This document shows positions 34,988 to 44,500 of a DNA stretch of 64,000 nt, piece after piece (within the stretch, counting starts at the first letter, position 1; each line of letters starts with the position of its first letter). Under the pieces are notes generated by a model, which was not told where the DNA came from, searched no databases, and was given only the letters and a program-made list of their open reading frames with translations. Made by a program: the position numbers and the translations under genes. The stretch is from Bacteroidales bacterium (lineage in GTDB: Bacteria; Bacteroidota; Bacteroidia; Bacteroidales; JAGONC01), in NCBI GenBank assembly GCA_028716265.1, contig JAQUQD010000004.1, positions 1 through 64,000 of the forward strand, given 5' to 3'.

Positions 34988-36655
34988 TTAATTTGGTATT
35001 TTCCTCAATGTGTCAACCGCTTTCAGAAAGATTTTATCATCCTCGTTCAGGATGGGATAAAACGCTTCGTCGTCAAATAAATTCCTGCCGATGTATGCCT
35101 TAAGCAACCGTGCGATCATATCACGCGTCGATCTCAGATCGCGGTCGTTCCGCCGGACACCCTTGGCCTCGCTGTAGGTGATCAGCTGGTTGAACAGTGT
35201 GTCTTCAACGGTAAACCGTTCAATGAATCCGGTAGCGTCAACATAGGTCTTTGACAGTTTCTCGCGGTTCTTATCTGCGAAATCGTAAGCGAACTGGTAG
35301 ATCAGCCCTTTGTTGATCAGCTGGTTATAATAGGAATAATACTGTCCTGTATCGATGGGGACGTAAACATCAGGCATGATTCCGCCGCCGCCGTAAACCA
35401 CTTTACCACGGGGCGTAATGAATTTGAGTGAGTCGGGAAACCGGATACTATCCTGATTGTTCAGTTCGCCGATTTTCAGTCGAAGCAGGAGATCGTCGTA
35501 ATATGCTTCTTCGCCGTTGTTATACGGCCGCTGAATGCATCTTCCCGTTGGGGTGAAATAGCGTGCAACCGTCAGTCTGACAGCGGATCCGTCGTCAAGT
35601 TCGATCTGTTGCTGCACCAGTCCCTTTCCAAACGATCTGCGTCCGATGATGATTCCCCTGTCGTTATCCTGAATGGCACCGGCAAGGATTTCACTGGCAG
35701 AGGCGGAGCCCTCATCGATCAGGATAGCCAGTGCCTGGTCTTCAAACTTTCCCGACTGGGTCGCATAGGCATATTGTCGGGGACGGTTGTTTCCTTCCGT
35801 GTACACGATCAGCTTTTCGTTGCCCAGAAACTCGTCGGCCAGCTTGACGGCAGATTCCAGGTATCCCCCCACATTGCCGCGAAGGTCAAGGATGAGGCGG
35901 GTACTGCCCTGGTCCTTGAGTTTTTGCAGTGCATCGTCGAGTTCTTCGGGGGTGGTGAGTGAAAATTTGCTGACCTTGATATAGCCGATCGAATCATCCG
36001 CCATGTAGGAAATATCCACGCTGTACAGGGGAATGATATCCCGTGTGATGACAAAATCCACCGTTTCTGCGAAATCCGGCCGGTACACTGTAACTTTTAC
36101 CCGGGTACCTCTGGGCCCTTTGAGTTTCTTTACCACCTGCTGGTTGTCCAACTTGAATCCGGTTACGATCGTATCGTTGATCTTTATGATGCGGTCTCCG
36201 TTCCGGAGCCCGATCTTTTCCGAAGGTCCCCCGGGGATCACCTGGATCACATTGATCGTATCGTCCACGACGCGGAATTCGATCCCGATCCCTTCAAAGT
36301 TGCCAAGCAACGATTCATTCGCATCTTGCAGCATTTCCGCACTCATATACTGGGAATGGGGATCCAGTTCGTCCAGCATGCCTTTGATGGCATCTTCCCT
36401 TATTTTATCACCCGAAACGGAATCAACATAATCCTGTTCGATAAAACGAAGCACCTCCATCACCTTGTCGTTCCGGAAAACAGGGATCACAATCCGCTCG
36501 TCGCTCCGGTTCAGGTACCTGACAAGCTGAGTGCCGGCATAAATGCCTATGATCAGTACCAGCAGGATCAGCAGTGGCATACTGATCTGCAGTCCCCTTG
36601 GCCGTTCATTCCCTGATTTTGATTCCATCATATTTTGTTTCGATGCCATTTTCAT
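34988..36655 (-). CDS. C-terminal processing peptidase, S41 family
   Basis: About 555 residues if translation starts at 36655; other Met codons at 36649, 36631 and 36628 are possible, all overlapping the upstream gene. There is one N-terminal transmembrane segment (ISMPLLILLVLIIGIYAGTQL). A PDZ domain follows (GIGIEFRVVDDTINVIQVIPG region and GLRNGDRIIKIND). The S41 catalytic core has LILDLRGNVGGYL, ILIDEGSASASEILAGAIQD with the nucleophile Ser, and GRRSFGKGLVQQQ with the general-base Lys. The remaining ~180 residues are a helical C-terminal domain typical of Bacteroidetes. It probably trims or degrades periplasmic proteins. It is co-transcribed with the MORN-repeat gene and sodB. Confidence 0.93.
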   Translation of the reverse strand: MKMASKQNMMESKSGNERPRGLQISMPLLILLVLIIGIYAGTQLVRYLNRSDERIVIPVFRNDKVMEVLRFIEQDYVDSVSGDKIREDAIKGMLDELDPHSQYMSAEMLQDANESLLGNFEGIGIEFRVVDDTINVIQVIPGGPSEKIGLRNGDRIIKINDTIVTGFKLDNQQVVKKLKGPRGTRVKVTVYRPDFAETVDFVITRDIIPLYSVDISYMADDSIGYIKVSKFSLTTPEELDDALQKLKDQGSTRLILDLRGNVGGYLESAVKLADEFLGNEKLIVYTEGNNRPRQYAYATQSGKFEDQALAILIDEGSASASEILAGAIQDNDRGIIIGRRSFGKGLVQQQIELDDGSAVRLTVARYFTPTGRCIQRPYNNGEEAYYDDLLLRLKIGELNNQDSIRFPDSLKFITPRGKVVYGGGGIMPDVYVPIDTGQYYSYYNQLINKGLIYQFAYDFADKNREKLSKTYVDATGFIERFTVEDTLFNQLITYSEAKGVRRNDRDLRSTRDMIARLLKAYIGRNLFDDEAFYPILNEDDKIFLKAVDTLRKIPN

Positions 36656-38153
36656 ACGAAATAACAATAAAAAGTGTTCCGTCGGGATCATACTTGACCC
36701 AATCACCTTCTTTCAATCCCATGATATACCTTCCTTCTTCCCTGAGCTTTCCGTTTCCCCAGTAATAAACGTGCTTCCCGTTCGGGTTGTCATCAATGAA
36801 GTCTCCAGTGAAACGAAGCTGCCCGTCCTGATAATAGGAAGACCATGTTCCGTTTCGAAGGCCATTGCGGTAGATGCCCTCTTCAAGACAGCCATCGATG
36901 TTGTAGAACCACTTTCCCTCTTCGTTTCCCTCGATGAATTCTCCAGAGGTGACGATGCTCCCGTTTTCATCATACTCCAACGACAGGCCGTCAGCCGATC
37001 CGTTCAGGTAGTTCTCTTCACGGTGCAGCAGTCCGGAAGGGTAATACCACTTCCATAAACCCTCCGTAAGGCCCTCGGTGTTGTAATAGCCCTCCTGTTC
37101 AAGGGTACCGTCAGGATAGTAATATTTCCATCCACCCACCTTTTTGCCTTTGTCGTATTTTCCTTCTGCTTTCAGCTGTCCATCGTAATAATACTCTTTC
37201 CAGGGCCCCTGCTTGATCCCCTCTTCGGTCATGATTCCCTGTCCTGTCATTTTTCCTTCTCTGAACGTAAATGCCATGAGGATCCTTCCGTCTTCCGAAT
37301 ATTCCCTTCGTATCCCTTCAGGAACTCCGTCCTTGAAGCTGGCCACGGTTTTGATCTTTCCGCTGGGATAATAGTCGGTCCTGACATCGAGCTCCACCAG
37401 TTCAGCCACGTTTTCCTGAAGGGTATCATCAATGTATTTCTCAACCACCACTAGGTTTCCATTCCTGTCATACTGCTTGAAATACCCATTCTTCATATCA
37501 TCCCTGTATGCACCTTCCATCCGGATGTACCCATTGTCATAGAAATAGACCCATCTTCCCTGCTTCAGGTTGTTACGGTCCCTGCGATTGATCCTGTCGC
37601 GATTGACAATAAATCCTCTCTTGTACTCGATCATGGTGATGATGGTCCCGTCGTGATCATATTCATACGCCATGCCGTCTTCGATGCCGTTGACAAAAGG
37701 CACCTTCATCCTGAGGTTCCCATCCGGGTAAAAATAAAGCGTGTTACCCTGCTTGATGTCATTGGCAAAATTTTCTTCGACGATTTCATTCTCCATGTAA
37801 GAGCGTCGGATGCCATTCTTTTTATCGTTCTTGTAGGTAATCTCCAGCATCAGTCTGGCATTTTCATCGTAAAATTTCCAAACGCTGTCCAGCATGAAGT
37901 CTTTCCGGTTGCCTTCCGATTTCAGGATTCCGTTCTCATAATAGGTCTTCCAGTATCCGTCAGGCTTTCCGCCGACCATGGTCCCCTCGCTTGAGATCTG
38001 CCCGTTTTCGTAATAGAAGGTGTTGTATCCGTCGGGGATGACCTTGTTTTGCTGGGCATGAACAACACAGGCCACCACCATGAAAAGGGAGGAAAATAAA
38101 TAGTTCACACACTGTGATTTCCAGGCAGAATACCGGGTTTTTCGACGTTCCAT
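36606..38153 (-). CDS. Exported MORN/YwqK-type repeat protein
   Basis: A 515-residue protein with a signal peptide (residues ~1-33, ending VVHAQ). The rest is about twenty repeats of ~23 residues of the form GxWKxYYxxGxLxxEGxYxxGKxxG, for example DGYWKTYYENGILKSEG, GGWKYYYPDGTLEQEG and GTWSSYYQDGQLRFTG. These belong to the MORN_2/YwqK class, often labelled toxin-antitoxin YwqK family antitoxin; no toxin gene is present and the exported location argues against such a role. It likely forms an extended beta-sheet surface for binding. Its 3' end overlaps the start of the S41 protease gene. Confidence 0.88.
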   Translation of the reverse strand: MERRKTRYSAWKSQCVNYLFSSLFMVVACVVHAQQNKVIPDGYNTFYYENGQISSEGTMVGGKPDGYWKTYYENGILKSEGNRKDFMLDSVWKFYDENARLMLEITYKNDKKNGIRRSYMENEIVEENFANDIKQGNTLYFYPDGNLRMKVPFVNGIEDGMAYEYDHDGTIITMIEYKRGFIVNRDRINRRDRNNLKQGRWVYFYDNGYIRMEGAYRDDMKNGYFKQYDRNGNLVVVEKYIDDTLQENVAELVELDVRTDYYPSGKIKTVASFKDGVPEGIRREYSEDGRILMAFTFREGKMTGQGIMTEEGIKQGPWKEYYYDGQLKAEGKYDKGKKVGGWKYYYPDGTLEQEGYYNTEGLTEGLWKWYYPSGLLHREENYLNGSADGLSLEYDENGSIVTSGEFIEGNEEGKWFYNIDGCLEEGIYRNGLRNGTWSSYYQDGQLRFTGDFIDDNPNGKHVYYWGNGKLREEGRYIMGLKEGDWVKYDPDGTLFIVISYENGIETKYDGIKIRE

Positions 38154-38170
38154 GGAATGATATTTTTCTG

Positions 38171-39103
38171 TCAGGACAGTTCAAGCATACGTTCGATGGG
38201 CTTTTTAGCCTTAAGAATCAGGTCACCTGACAATTTGATTTCAGGCTTTTCGTTTTTAAGGCATAAATATAGCTTTTCTACGGTATTCAGTTTCATATAG
38301 GGGCAATCATTACATGCGCAGGTCTGATCCGAGGGAACGACAAAAAACTCCTTGTCAGGTGAAGCTTTTTTCATTGGATGCAGTATTCCTGTTTCAGTAG
38401 CCACTATATATTTCCGGGAGCTGTCCCTGATGGTAAACTTCAGCAGGGCGGTAGTGGATCCAATGAAATCGGCCAGTGCCAGTATCTGGGCTTTGCATTC
38501 AGGATGAGCGATCAGTTTTGCATCCGGGTGCTCCGATTTCAGCCGGATTATCTGTTCAACCGAAAGAATATCATGTACTTCGCAGGTTCCGTTCCAAAGA
38601 ACCATGTTTCTTCCCGTGACTTGGTTCACGTACCCGCCCAGGTTCTTATCCGGGGCAAAAATGATGGGCTGATCTTCAGGAAAGGAGTTGACGATCTGAA
38701 CCGCATTGCTTGACGTGCATATCACATCCGACATGGCCTTTATGGCAGCAGAACAATTGATATAGGAAATGACCACATGATCAGGATATTTTTCTTTGAA
38801 TGCAGCGAATTCCTGCGGTGGACAGGAATCGGCCAGTGAACACCCGGCTTTCATGTCTGGTAGAAGCACTTTACTGTCTGGACTTAATATTTTTGCAGTC
38901 TCGGCCATAAAATGAACGCCGGCAAACACGATGATACCGGCCCTGACACGGGCTGCCTGCTGGGATAGTCCAAGACTGTCGCCAACCACATCAGCCAGAT
39001 CCTGTATTTCAGGTACCTGATAATAGTGGGCCAGCAGGATGGCATTTTTTTCTTGCTTCAGGCGTTTTATCTCTTCAATCAGCTTTTGATGATCCTTTTT
39101 CAT
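38171..39103 (-). CDS. nadA: Quinolinate synthase A
   Basis: A 310-residue NadA that condenses iminoaspartate with dihydroxyacetone phosphate to quinolinate in NAD biosynthesis. The three-domain repeat is visible: [63 protein letters not shown] and [11 protein letters not shown]. Candidate cysteine ligands of the [4Fe-4S] cluster lie in AGCSLAD (Cys88), NGTCEVH/HPEC (Cys173, Cys203) and [11 protein letters not shown] (Cys262-267). No nadB or nadC is adjacent. It is the first gene to the left of the proposed replication origin and is transcribed away from it. Confidence 0.95.
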   Translation of the reverse strand: MKKDHQKLIEEIKRLKQEKNAILLAHYYQVPEIQDLADVVGDSLGLSQQAARVRAGIIVFAGVHFMAETAKILSPDSKVLLPDMKAGCSLADSCPPQEFAAFKEKYPDHVVISYINCSAAIKAMSDVICTSSNAVQIVNSFPEDQPIIFAPDKNLGGYVNQVTGRNMVLWNGTCEVHDILSVEQIIRLKSEHPDAKLIAHPECKAQILALADFIGSTTALLKFTIRDSSRKYIVATETGILHPMKKASPDKEFFVVPSDQTCACNDCPYMKLNTVEKLYLCLKNEKPEIKLSGDLILKAKKPIERMLELS

Positions 39104-39119
39104 TTCTTTGCTTTTCTTC

Positions 39120-39188
39120 CTATGAACAGCACGAATTAATAAATAATTTTAATAAAAAATAGTATATATTATTAATAGCTGTTCATAG
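39120..39188. repeat. AT-rich inverted repeat upstream of nadA
   Basis: CTATGAACAGC (39120-39130) is the exact complement of GCTGTTCATAG (39178-39188). Inside these, ATTAATAA (39135-39142) pairs with TTATTAAT (39169-39176), giving a long stem with a small asymmetric bulge and an AT-only loop. It could be part of the origin, an operator for nadA, or a cruciform-forming site. Confidence 0.65.
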
Positions 39189-39601
39189 TGTTTAAAAAAT
39201 GCAGTCATTCTTCTTGGTATTTTCAATATTAAGGAACGGCTAACAGAATTCATGAATATACAAACAGTTACTTGTATGATTATACAGATGATGGCCGGTT
39301 ATCAACAGGGTGTTTATAACCTTCAGTGTTAATAAAAAAATCATGTTCTATCGGTTTTTTCTGTTTATAAAAAGTTCACATTATTTGATAAAATGTCGGT
39401 TATTTTTATGGATCGCTATGCATGACCGATTTCATGTTTTTATAAATAGTTGATAACAAAATTAAACAGTTATTAACAATGAATTGTTTAAATGTTTTAA
39501 AAAATTGATCTTTAGTTAAATAGATAAAAAACAGAACGGCATGCAACCGGTTATGAAGGTCCAAAATTAAGATGTTCCGGTGTACATCACCGGGTATGAG
39601 T

Positions 39602-39609
39602 TATTTTTG
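39602..39609 (+). promoter_or_regulatory. Putative -7 promoter element (TATTTTTG) for rpiB
   Basis: TATTTTTG matches TAnnTTTG and ends 19 bases before the rpiB ATG. No TTG is found at the -33 distance. Confidence 0.4.
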
Positions 39610-39627
39610 TGAAAGTAAACACCAATT

Positions 39628-40065
39628 ATGAAAACAATTGCCATTGGATGTGATCATGCGGGGTTTGAACTCAAGGAATATTTAAAGGAACGCCTTTTAT
39701 CCCATGGTTATCTGGTGAAGGATTTCGGGACAAACAGCATCGAAAGCGTTGATTATCCCGATATCATTCATCCGCTGGCGGCAGCCGTCGATAAGCACCT
39801 TTTTGAAACAGCGGTCATCATATGCGGTACAGGGCTAGGGGCAAGCATGGTTGCCAACAAATATCCCGGTGTGCGGGCAGCATTATGCTGGTTACCGGAA
39901 ATTGCATTGCTGGCGCGAAAACACAACAATGCCAATGTGCTTGCTCTTCCGGGAAGATTTATCAGTCCGGATGTGGCCTGGAAGGTGGTGATGGCATTTC
40001 TTTCCACTTCTTTTGAAGGCGGCCGTCATGAACGCCGGGTAAATAAAATATCACCGATCCTGTAA
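39628..40065 (+). CDS. rpiB: Ribose-5-phosphate isomerase B
   Basis: A 145-residue enzyme of the RpiB/LacAB family that interconverts ribose-5-phosphate and ribulose-5-phosphate. Motifs are AIGCDHAGFELKEYL, DFGTNSIESVDYPD, and CGTGLGASMVANKYPGVRAALCW, in which the first Cys is the usual catalytic base. His residues of HNNANVLALPGRF and the C-terminal FEGGRHERRVNKI complete the site. Length is normal. It is the first gene to the right of the proposed origin and starts a run of sixteen plus-strand genes. No transketolase gene is adjacent. Confidence 0.95.
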   Translation: MKTIAIGCDHAGFELKEYLKERLLSHGYLVKDFGTNSIESVDYPDIIHPLAAAVDKHLFETAVIICGTGLGASMVANKYPGVRAALCWLPEIALLARKHNNANVLALPGRFISPDVAWKVVMAFLSTSFEGGRHERRVNKISPIL

Positions 40066-40077
40066 CCACTCATCATC

Positions 40078-41451
40078 ATGTCCACTCAGCGTGTACGGTT
40101 TCTGGAACAGTCAGAGCGCAAAGCCTTTGATACGAAACACAGGAAGACCATCAACCATAATATTTCGCGGTATGAGGATGCCGTGAGCAACGGTGTCCTG
40201 CAATTTGCCAGCCTGGAAAACGCCAAAGAGCGTGCATCCAATATCAAACACAAGGTCATCGAGCATCTGGATGAATACCTGATCGAGTTTGAGTCCAATC
40301 TGAAACACATGGGAGGCAGGGTGGTATGGGCCCTGAACAAGAAGGATGCTGTCAGGGAGATTCTGAAAATCCTGAAGGAACATGATGTGAACATGGTGGT
40401 CAAATCCAAGTCGGTAACCACTGAAGAGCTGGAGTTGAACGAAATGCTGTCGCGGAACGGTATCGAACCGGTTGAAACCGACCTGGGAGAATATATCGTG
40501 CAGGTAGCAGGGGAGAAGCCCTATCACATTCTAACCCCTGCGATGCACAAGTCAAAAGAGGATGTGGCCGCTCTTTTTCATGATAAATTTGGCATTCCTG
40601 CCGACAGTACTCCGGAGCAAATAACCTTGTTTGTCAGGGAAAAGCTCCGGGAGAAGTTTCTTCAGGCTGGCGCGGGAATGACCGGTGCCAATTTCCTGAT
40701 CGCCGACACAGGGGCGGTCGCGGTCACTGAAAACGAAGGCAATGCGTTGATGTCAATGGCCTTTCCAAAACTCCACATTGTGGTTGCCGGCATCGAAAAG
40801 ATCATCCCCTCGCTGTCCGACCTGCACCTTTTCTGGCCCCTGCTGTCCAGTCATGGTTCTGGTCAGAACATCACCGTGTACAATACGCTGCTGACCGGGC
40901 CCAGGAAAGAAAAGGAGACCGACGGGCCGGATGAGATGATCGTGGTGCTGATAGACAACGGAAGGACGGATCTGCTTAAACAGACGCCTCACCGCCGGGC
41001 CCTGTCGTGCATCCACTGCGGCGCTTGCCTGAACGTCTGCCCGGTCTACAAAAACATCGGAGGCCACGCCTATGATGCTACCTATACGGGACCCATCGGA
41101 TCGGTGATCAATCCCTATCTTCATGACTTCAGTCAGTACATTCACCTGAGCTTTGCCTCTTCCCTTTGCGGGCGTTGCACAGCAACCTGCCCGGTGAAAA
41201 TAAACCTCCATGAATTGCTGCTGTTTAACCGTTACGAGTCTGTCAGACGGGGACAGCTTCATCCCGGAGAAAAGGTGATCATGAAAGGATGGAAGTACAT
41301 TATGCTCAAACGTTACAGGATGGATTTTTTCAGGGCTACCACCAAAAACAGAGCCCTTGCGTACTTTTTCGGCCAGGCATGGGGTCAGCGCCGCATACTG
41401 CCTATCATCCGAAAGAAATCATTCCGCCAGCTGTGGACGGAGAATGGATGA
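40078..41451 (+). CDS. lutB: LutB-type iron-sulfur protein (lactate utilisation)
   Basis: A 457-residue protein of the LutB/YkgF family. The N-terminal LUD domain is recognisable (VVKSKSVTTEELELN, GANFLIADTGAVAVTENEGNA split over the domain). The C-terminal half has two [4Fe-4S] motifs: CIHCGACLNVCPVYK and LCGRCTATCPVK. In the LutABC complex it carries electrons during L-lactate oxidation. LutA and LutC are not next to it, so they are elsewhere or it serves another electron-transfer route. It starts 12 bases after rpiB, so the two are likely co-transcribed. Confidence 0.9.
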   Translation: MSTQRVRFLEQSERKAFDTKHRKTINHNISRYEDAVSNGVLQFASLENAKERASNIKHKVIEHLDEYLIEFESNLKHMGGRVVWALNKKDAVREILKILKEHDVNMVVKSKSVTTEELELNEMLSRNGIEPVETDLGEYIVQVAGEKPYHILTPAMHKSKEDVAALFHDKFGIPADSTPEQITLFVREKLREKFLQAGAGMTGANFLIADTGAVAVTENEGNALMSMAFPKLHIVVAGIEKIIPSLSDLHLFWPLLSSHGSGQNITVYNTLLTGPRKEKETDGPDEMIVVLIDNGRTDLLKQTPHRRALSCIHCGACLNVCPVYKNIGGHAYDATYTGPIGSVINPYLHDFSQYIHLSFASSLCGRCTATCPVKINLHELLLFNRYESVRRGQLHPGEKVIMKGWKYIMLKRYRMDFFRATTKNRALAYFFGQAWGQRRILPIIRKKSFRQLWTENG

Positions 41452-41473
41452 TCCATCATGAGGATTCTTTGCG

Positions 41474-41481
41474 TACCTTTG
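41474..41481 (+). promoter_or_regulatory. Putative -7 promoter element (TACCTTTG)
   Basis: TACCTTTG, the same word as in the strong promoter at 30254, lies 48 bases before the DUF4175 gene start in the 78-base gap after lutB. No -33 TTG is at the expected spacing. Confidence 0.45.
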
Positions 41482-41529
41482 CACCCGACCGCGATTATAG
41501 AGAAATTCTCACGGTTGTAAACCGGCAGC

Positions 41530-44500
41530 ATGAACGACAACTATCAGTTTCTGATCCGCAAACTGGATCATTTTATCAGAAAATACTATAAAAATCAAAT
41601 CATCAGGGGTTTGATCTATAGTGTTGCCCTTGTTGCGCTGTTCTACCTGGTAGTCAGCCTTCTTGAATTTCTCGGTCATTTCGGGATGACGGTCCGCACC
41701 CTGCTCTTTTACGGATTTCTTGGCGCCATCCTGCTGGTGCTTGTTCGGCTCATCGTGATACCGACGTTCAAGCTGTTCAGGATTGGCAGGATCATCACAC
41801 GCGAGCAGGCAGCGGAGATCATCGGGAGTCATTTTCCTGAAGTACGGGATAAATTATTGAACACATTGCAACTGAGCCAGATGGAGGATGATTCCAACCG
41901 GGATCTGATCGAGGCCAGCGTTAACCAGAAAATACGGCAGCTCAAACCCGTTCCTTTCCATGCCGCCGTCAATATTCGAGAAAACAGGAAATATATCAAA
42001 TACGCGGTCGTGCCCCTTGGCGTGCTCCTGTTCATCCTGATTGCTTCTCCCAGCATGATCAAGGGACCCACCCAGAGGATCGTAAAGCATAACGTCTATT
42101 TCGAAAGGGAGCTCCCTTTTACAGTAATTGTTGAAAATCAAGAACTTAAAGCCTTGCGCAACACAGATTTCAAACTCTTGATCGGTGTTGCAGGGGATCA
42201 GATTCCTGAAATGTTTTTCCTGGAGATAGAAGGCCAGAGCCTGAAGCTGTCGCGTGAAACCAGCGGGCGCTTCAGCTATCTTTTCCGGAATATTCAGAAA
42301 AATGTCAGTTTCGTCATTACGGCTGACAGGTACCGTTCCGACAGGAAAGAGATCGTTGTCATTCCCAGCCCGGTCATCGGGCGGTTTGAGATAGATGTAT
42401 CACCTCCTTCCTATACGGGTAAGAAAAAGGAGGTGCTGGAAAATACCGGGGACCTGGTGGTATCCGAAGGAACAAGGCTTTCCTGGAAGTTCTTTACCAC
42501 AGATACGGATTCCCTTCGGTTTACCATTGAAGGCAACACCACCACCATCCCTCCGAAAAGCAACAACCTGTTTGTGGCTGATCATTCCTGTTTCCGCAGC
42601 TCCTATTATTCGGTCAGGACCATCAACCGGTACGTCCAGGATCCGGATTCCCTGTTTTATACAATTAACGTGATACCTGACCTGTATCCGACGATCCTGT
42701 GCGACGAATACCATGACACCCTTTTTGCCGGCAGGCTGTATTTCAGGGGAAACATAAAGGACGATTATGGTTTTACGCGGTTGCTTTTTCATTATGAAAG
42801 GAAAGGTTCGCAGGAAATCTGGGAGCATGCTGCCGATTCCGTTCAGCTGATTGCCATTAACCCCAGTCAGTCGCAGCAATCGTTCTACCATTTTTTTGAC
42901 GTTTCAACCCTGGTGCTTTCCCCTGGCGAGGAGATCGACTATTTTTTCGAGGTCTGGGATAACGATGGCGTCAATGGGAGCAAGTCAAGCCGCACACCGC
43001 GAATGACATTCAGGGCGCCATCGCTAGAAGAGATCGATCAGCAGGCCCAGGCTGCCAGTGAGTCCATCAAGAACGAGATGCAATCTGCCCTGATGGATCT
43101 GAAGGGCATGCAGAAAGAGATCGAAGAGCTTCACAAGAGCCTGATCGACAAGAAGAGCCTCAACTGGCAGGAACAGCAACAACTGGAACAACTTATACAA
43201 AAGCAGCAGTCCCTCCAGGACCGCATGGAAGAACTGAACCTGATGAACATGGAAAAATCGCTCAGGGAACAGCAATACAAGGAGGTAGATCCGGATGTCA
43301 TTGAAAAACAAAAAGAACTGGAGAAACTGTTTAACGAGATCCTGTCGGAAGATGTCAGAAAACTGTTTGAGGAGTTTCAGAAAATGATCGACGAAATGGA
43401 TAAGGAGAAGGTCAACGAGATGCTCGAAAAGATGAAATGGGCCAACGAAGACATTGAGGAGCAACTCGACAGAAGCTTTGAACTTTTTAAGAAGCTTGAG
43501 TTTGAAAAGAAGCTGGGAGAAACGATCAGTAAGCTCGATAAGTTGGCCGGGAAACAGGAAGATCTGTCGGAGGAAACCGACAAGAGCCGGGATGAAGAAT
43601 CCGGTAATTTGTTAAAGGAGCAGGAGGAAGTGGAGGAAGAATTCGAACAGATCAGCCAGGACCTCGATGAACTGGATCAGATGAACCAGGAACTGGAAGA
43701 TCCGAACCAGCTGGAGAATACCGATCAGCAGGAGGAGGATATCCGAAACGACATGCAACACAGCAAGAATGAGCTTTCCACGAAAAAGATGTCAAAAGCC
43801 TCCAAATCTCAGAAAAGTGCAGCCCAGAAGATGAAGAACCTAAGCAACAACCTGATGAACATGATGAACAGTATGATGTCGGATCAGCTTGGGGAAGACA
43901 TCTGGACCCTGCGCGAGATCCTGGAGAACCTGCTGCAGGTCTCATTTGACCAGGAGGACCTGATGGATGGGCTGAGGGTCGTCAACAGGAATGACCCGGT
44001 ATACAACCGCATTGTCCAGGATCAGAAAAAGCTCAGGGACGACCTGCTGATGATCGAGGACTCTCTTACGGCGCTGGGGAAGCGGCAGATTTCCATTAAG
44101 TCTGTTGTGCAGCGGGAGATCAATGAAATCAACGACAAGATATCAAGGACGCTGGAAGACCTTATCGATAAAGATATCAGCAACGCACAGATGAACCAGC
44201 AGTATGTGATGACCTCCGTTAACAACCTTGCCCTGTTGCTGTCAGAGGCACTTCAGAACATGCAGTCACAGATGAATCAGATGAGCCAGAATGCGGGAGG
44301 AGGAAGCTGTCCCAATCCGGGAATGGGAACCCCATCGATCAGCACGATGCGGCAGCTGCAGGAGCAGCTCAACAGGCAGCTCGAGCAAATGAAAAAGGGT
44401 ATGGACCAGGGAAAGGAGGGGCAAGGGATGCCTACCATGAGCGAACAGCTTGCACGGCTGGCCGCTCAGCAGGAAGCGCTTCGCAATCAGCTCCAGCAGT

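Larger units (their letters stand above)
39104..39627. other. Candidate chromosomal replication origin (oriC)
   Basis: A 524-base AT-rich gap without a gene, between divergent nadA and rpiB. It contains five exact TTATNAACA words, close to the DnaA box TTATCCACA: TTATCAACA 39299-39307 (+), and TTATAAACA 39311-39319 (-), TTATTAACA 39327-39335 (-), TTATAAACA 39362-39370 (-), TTATTAACA 39470-39478 (+). A sixth near-match, TTATCAACT, is at 39448-39456 (-). Between the last two clusters are AT-only stretches suited to unwinding, and a long hairpin lies at 39120-39188. Strand bias of genes switches here, and parS sequences lie 6-8 kb to the right. The call is inference from these signals; dnaA itself is not in the window. 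Confidence 0.65.

Noticed and set aside
36606-38153. Toxin-antitoxin module (YwqK family antitoxin)
   Set aside because: The repeats fit the YwqK/MORN class, but the protein is exported, has some twenty repeats and no toxin gene is adjacent.
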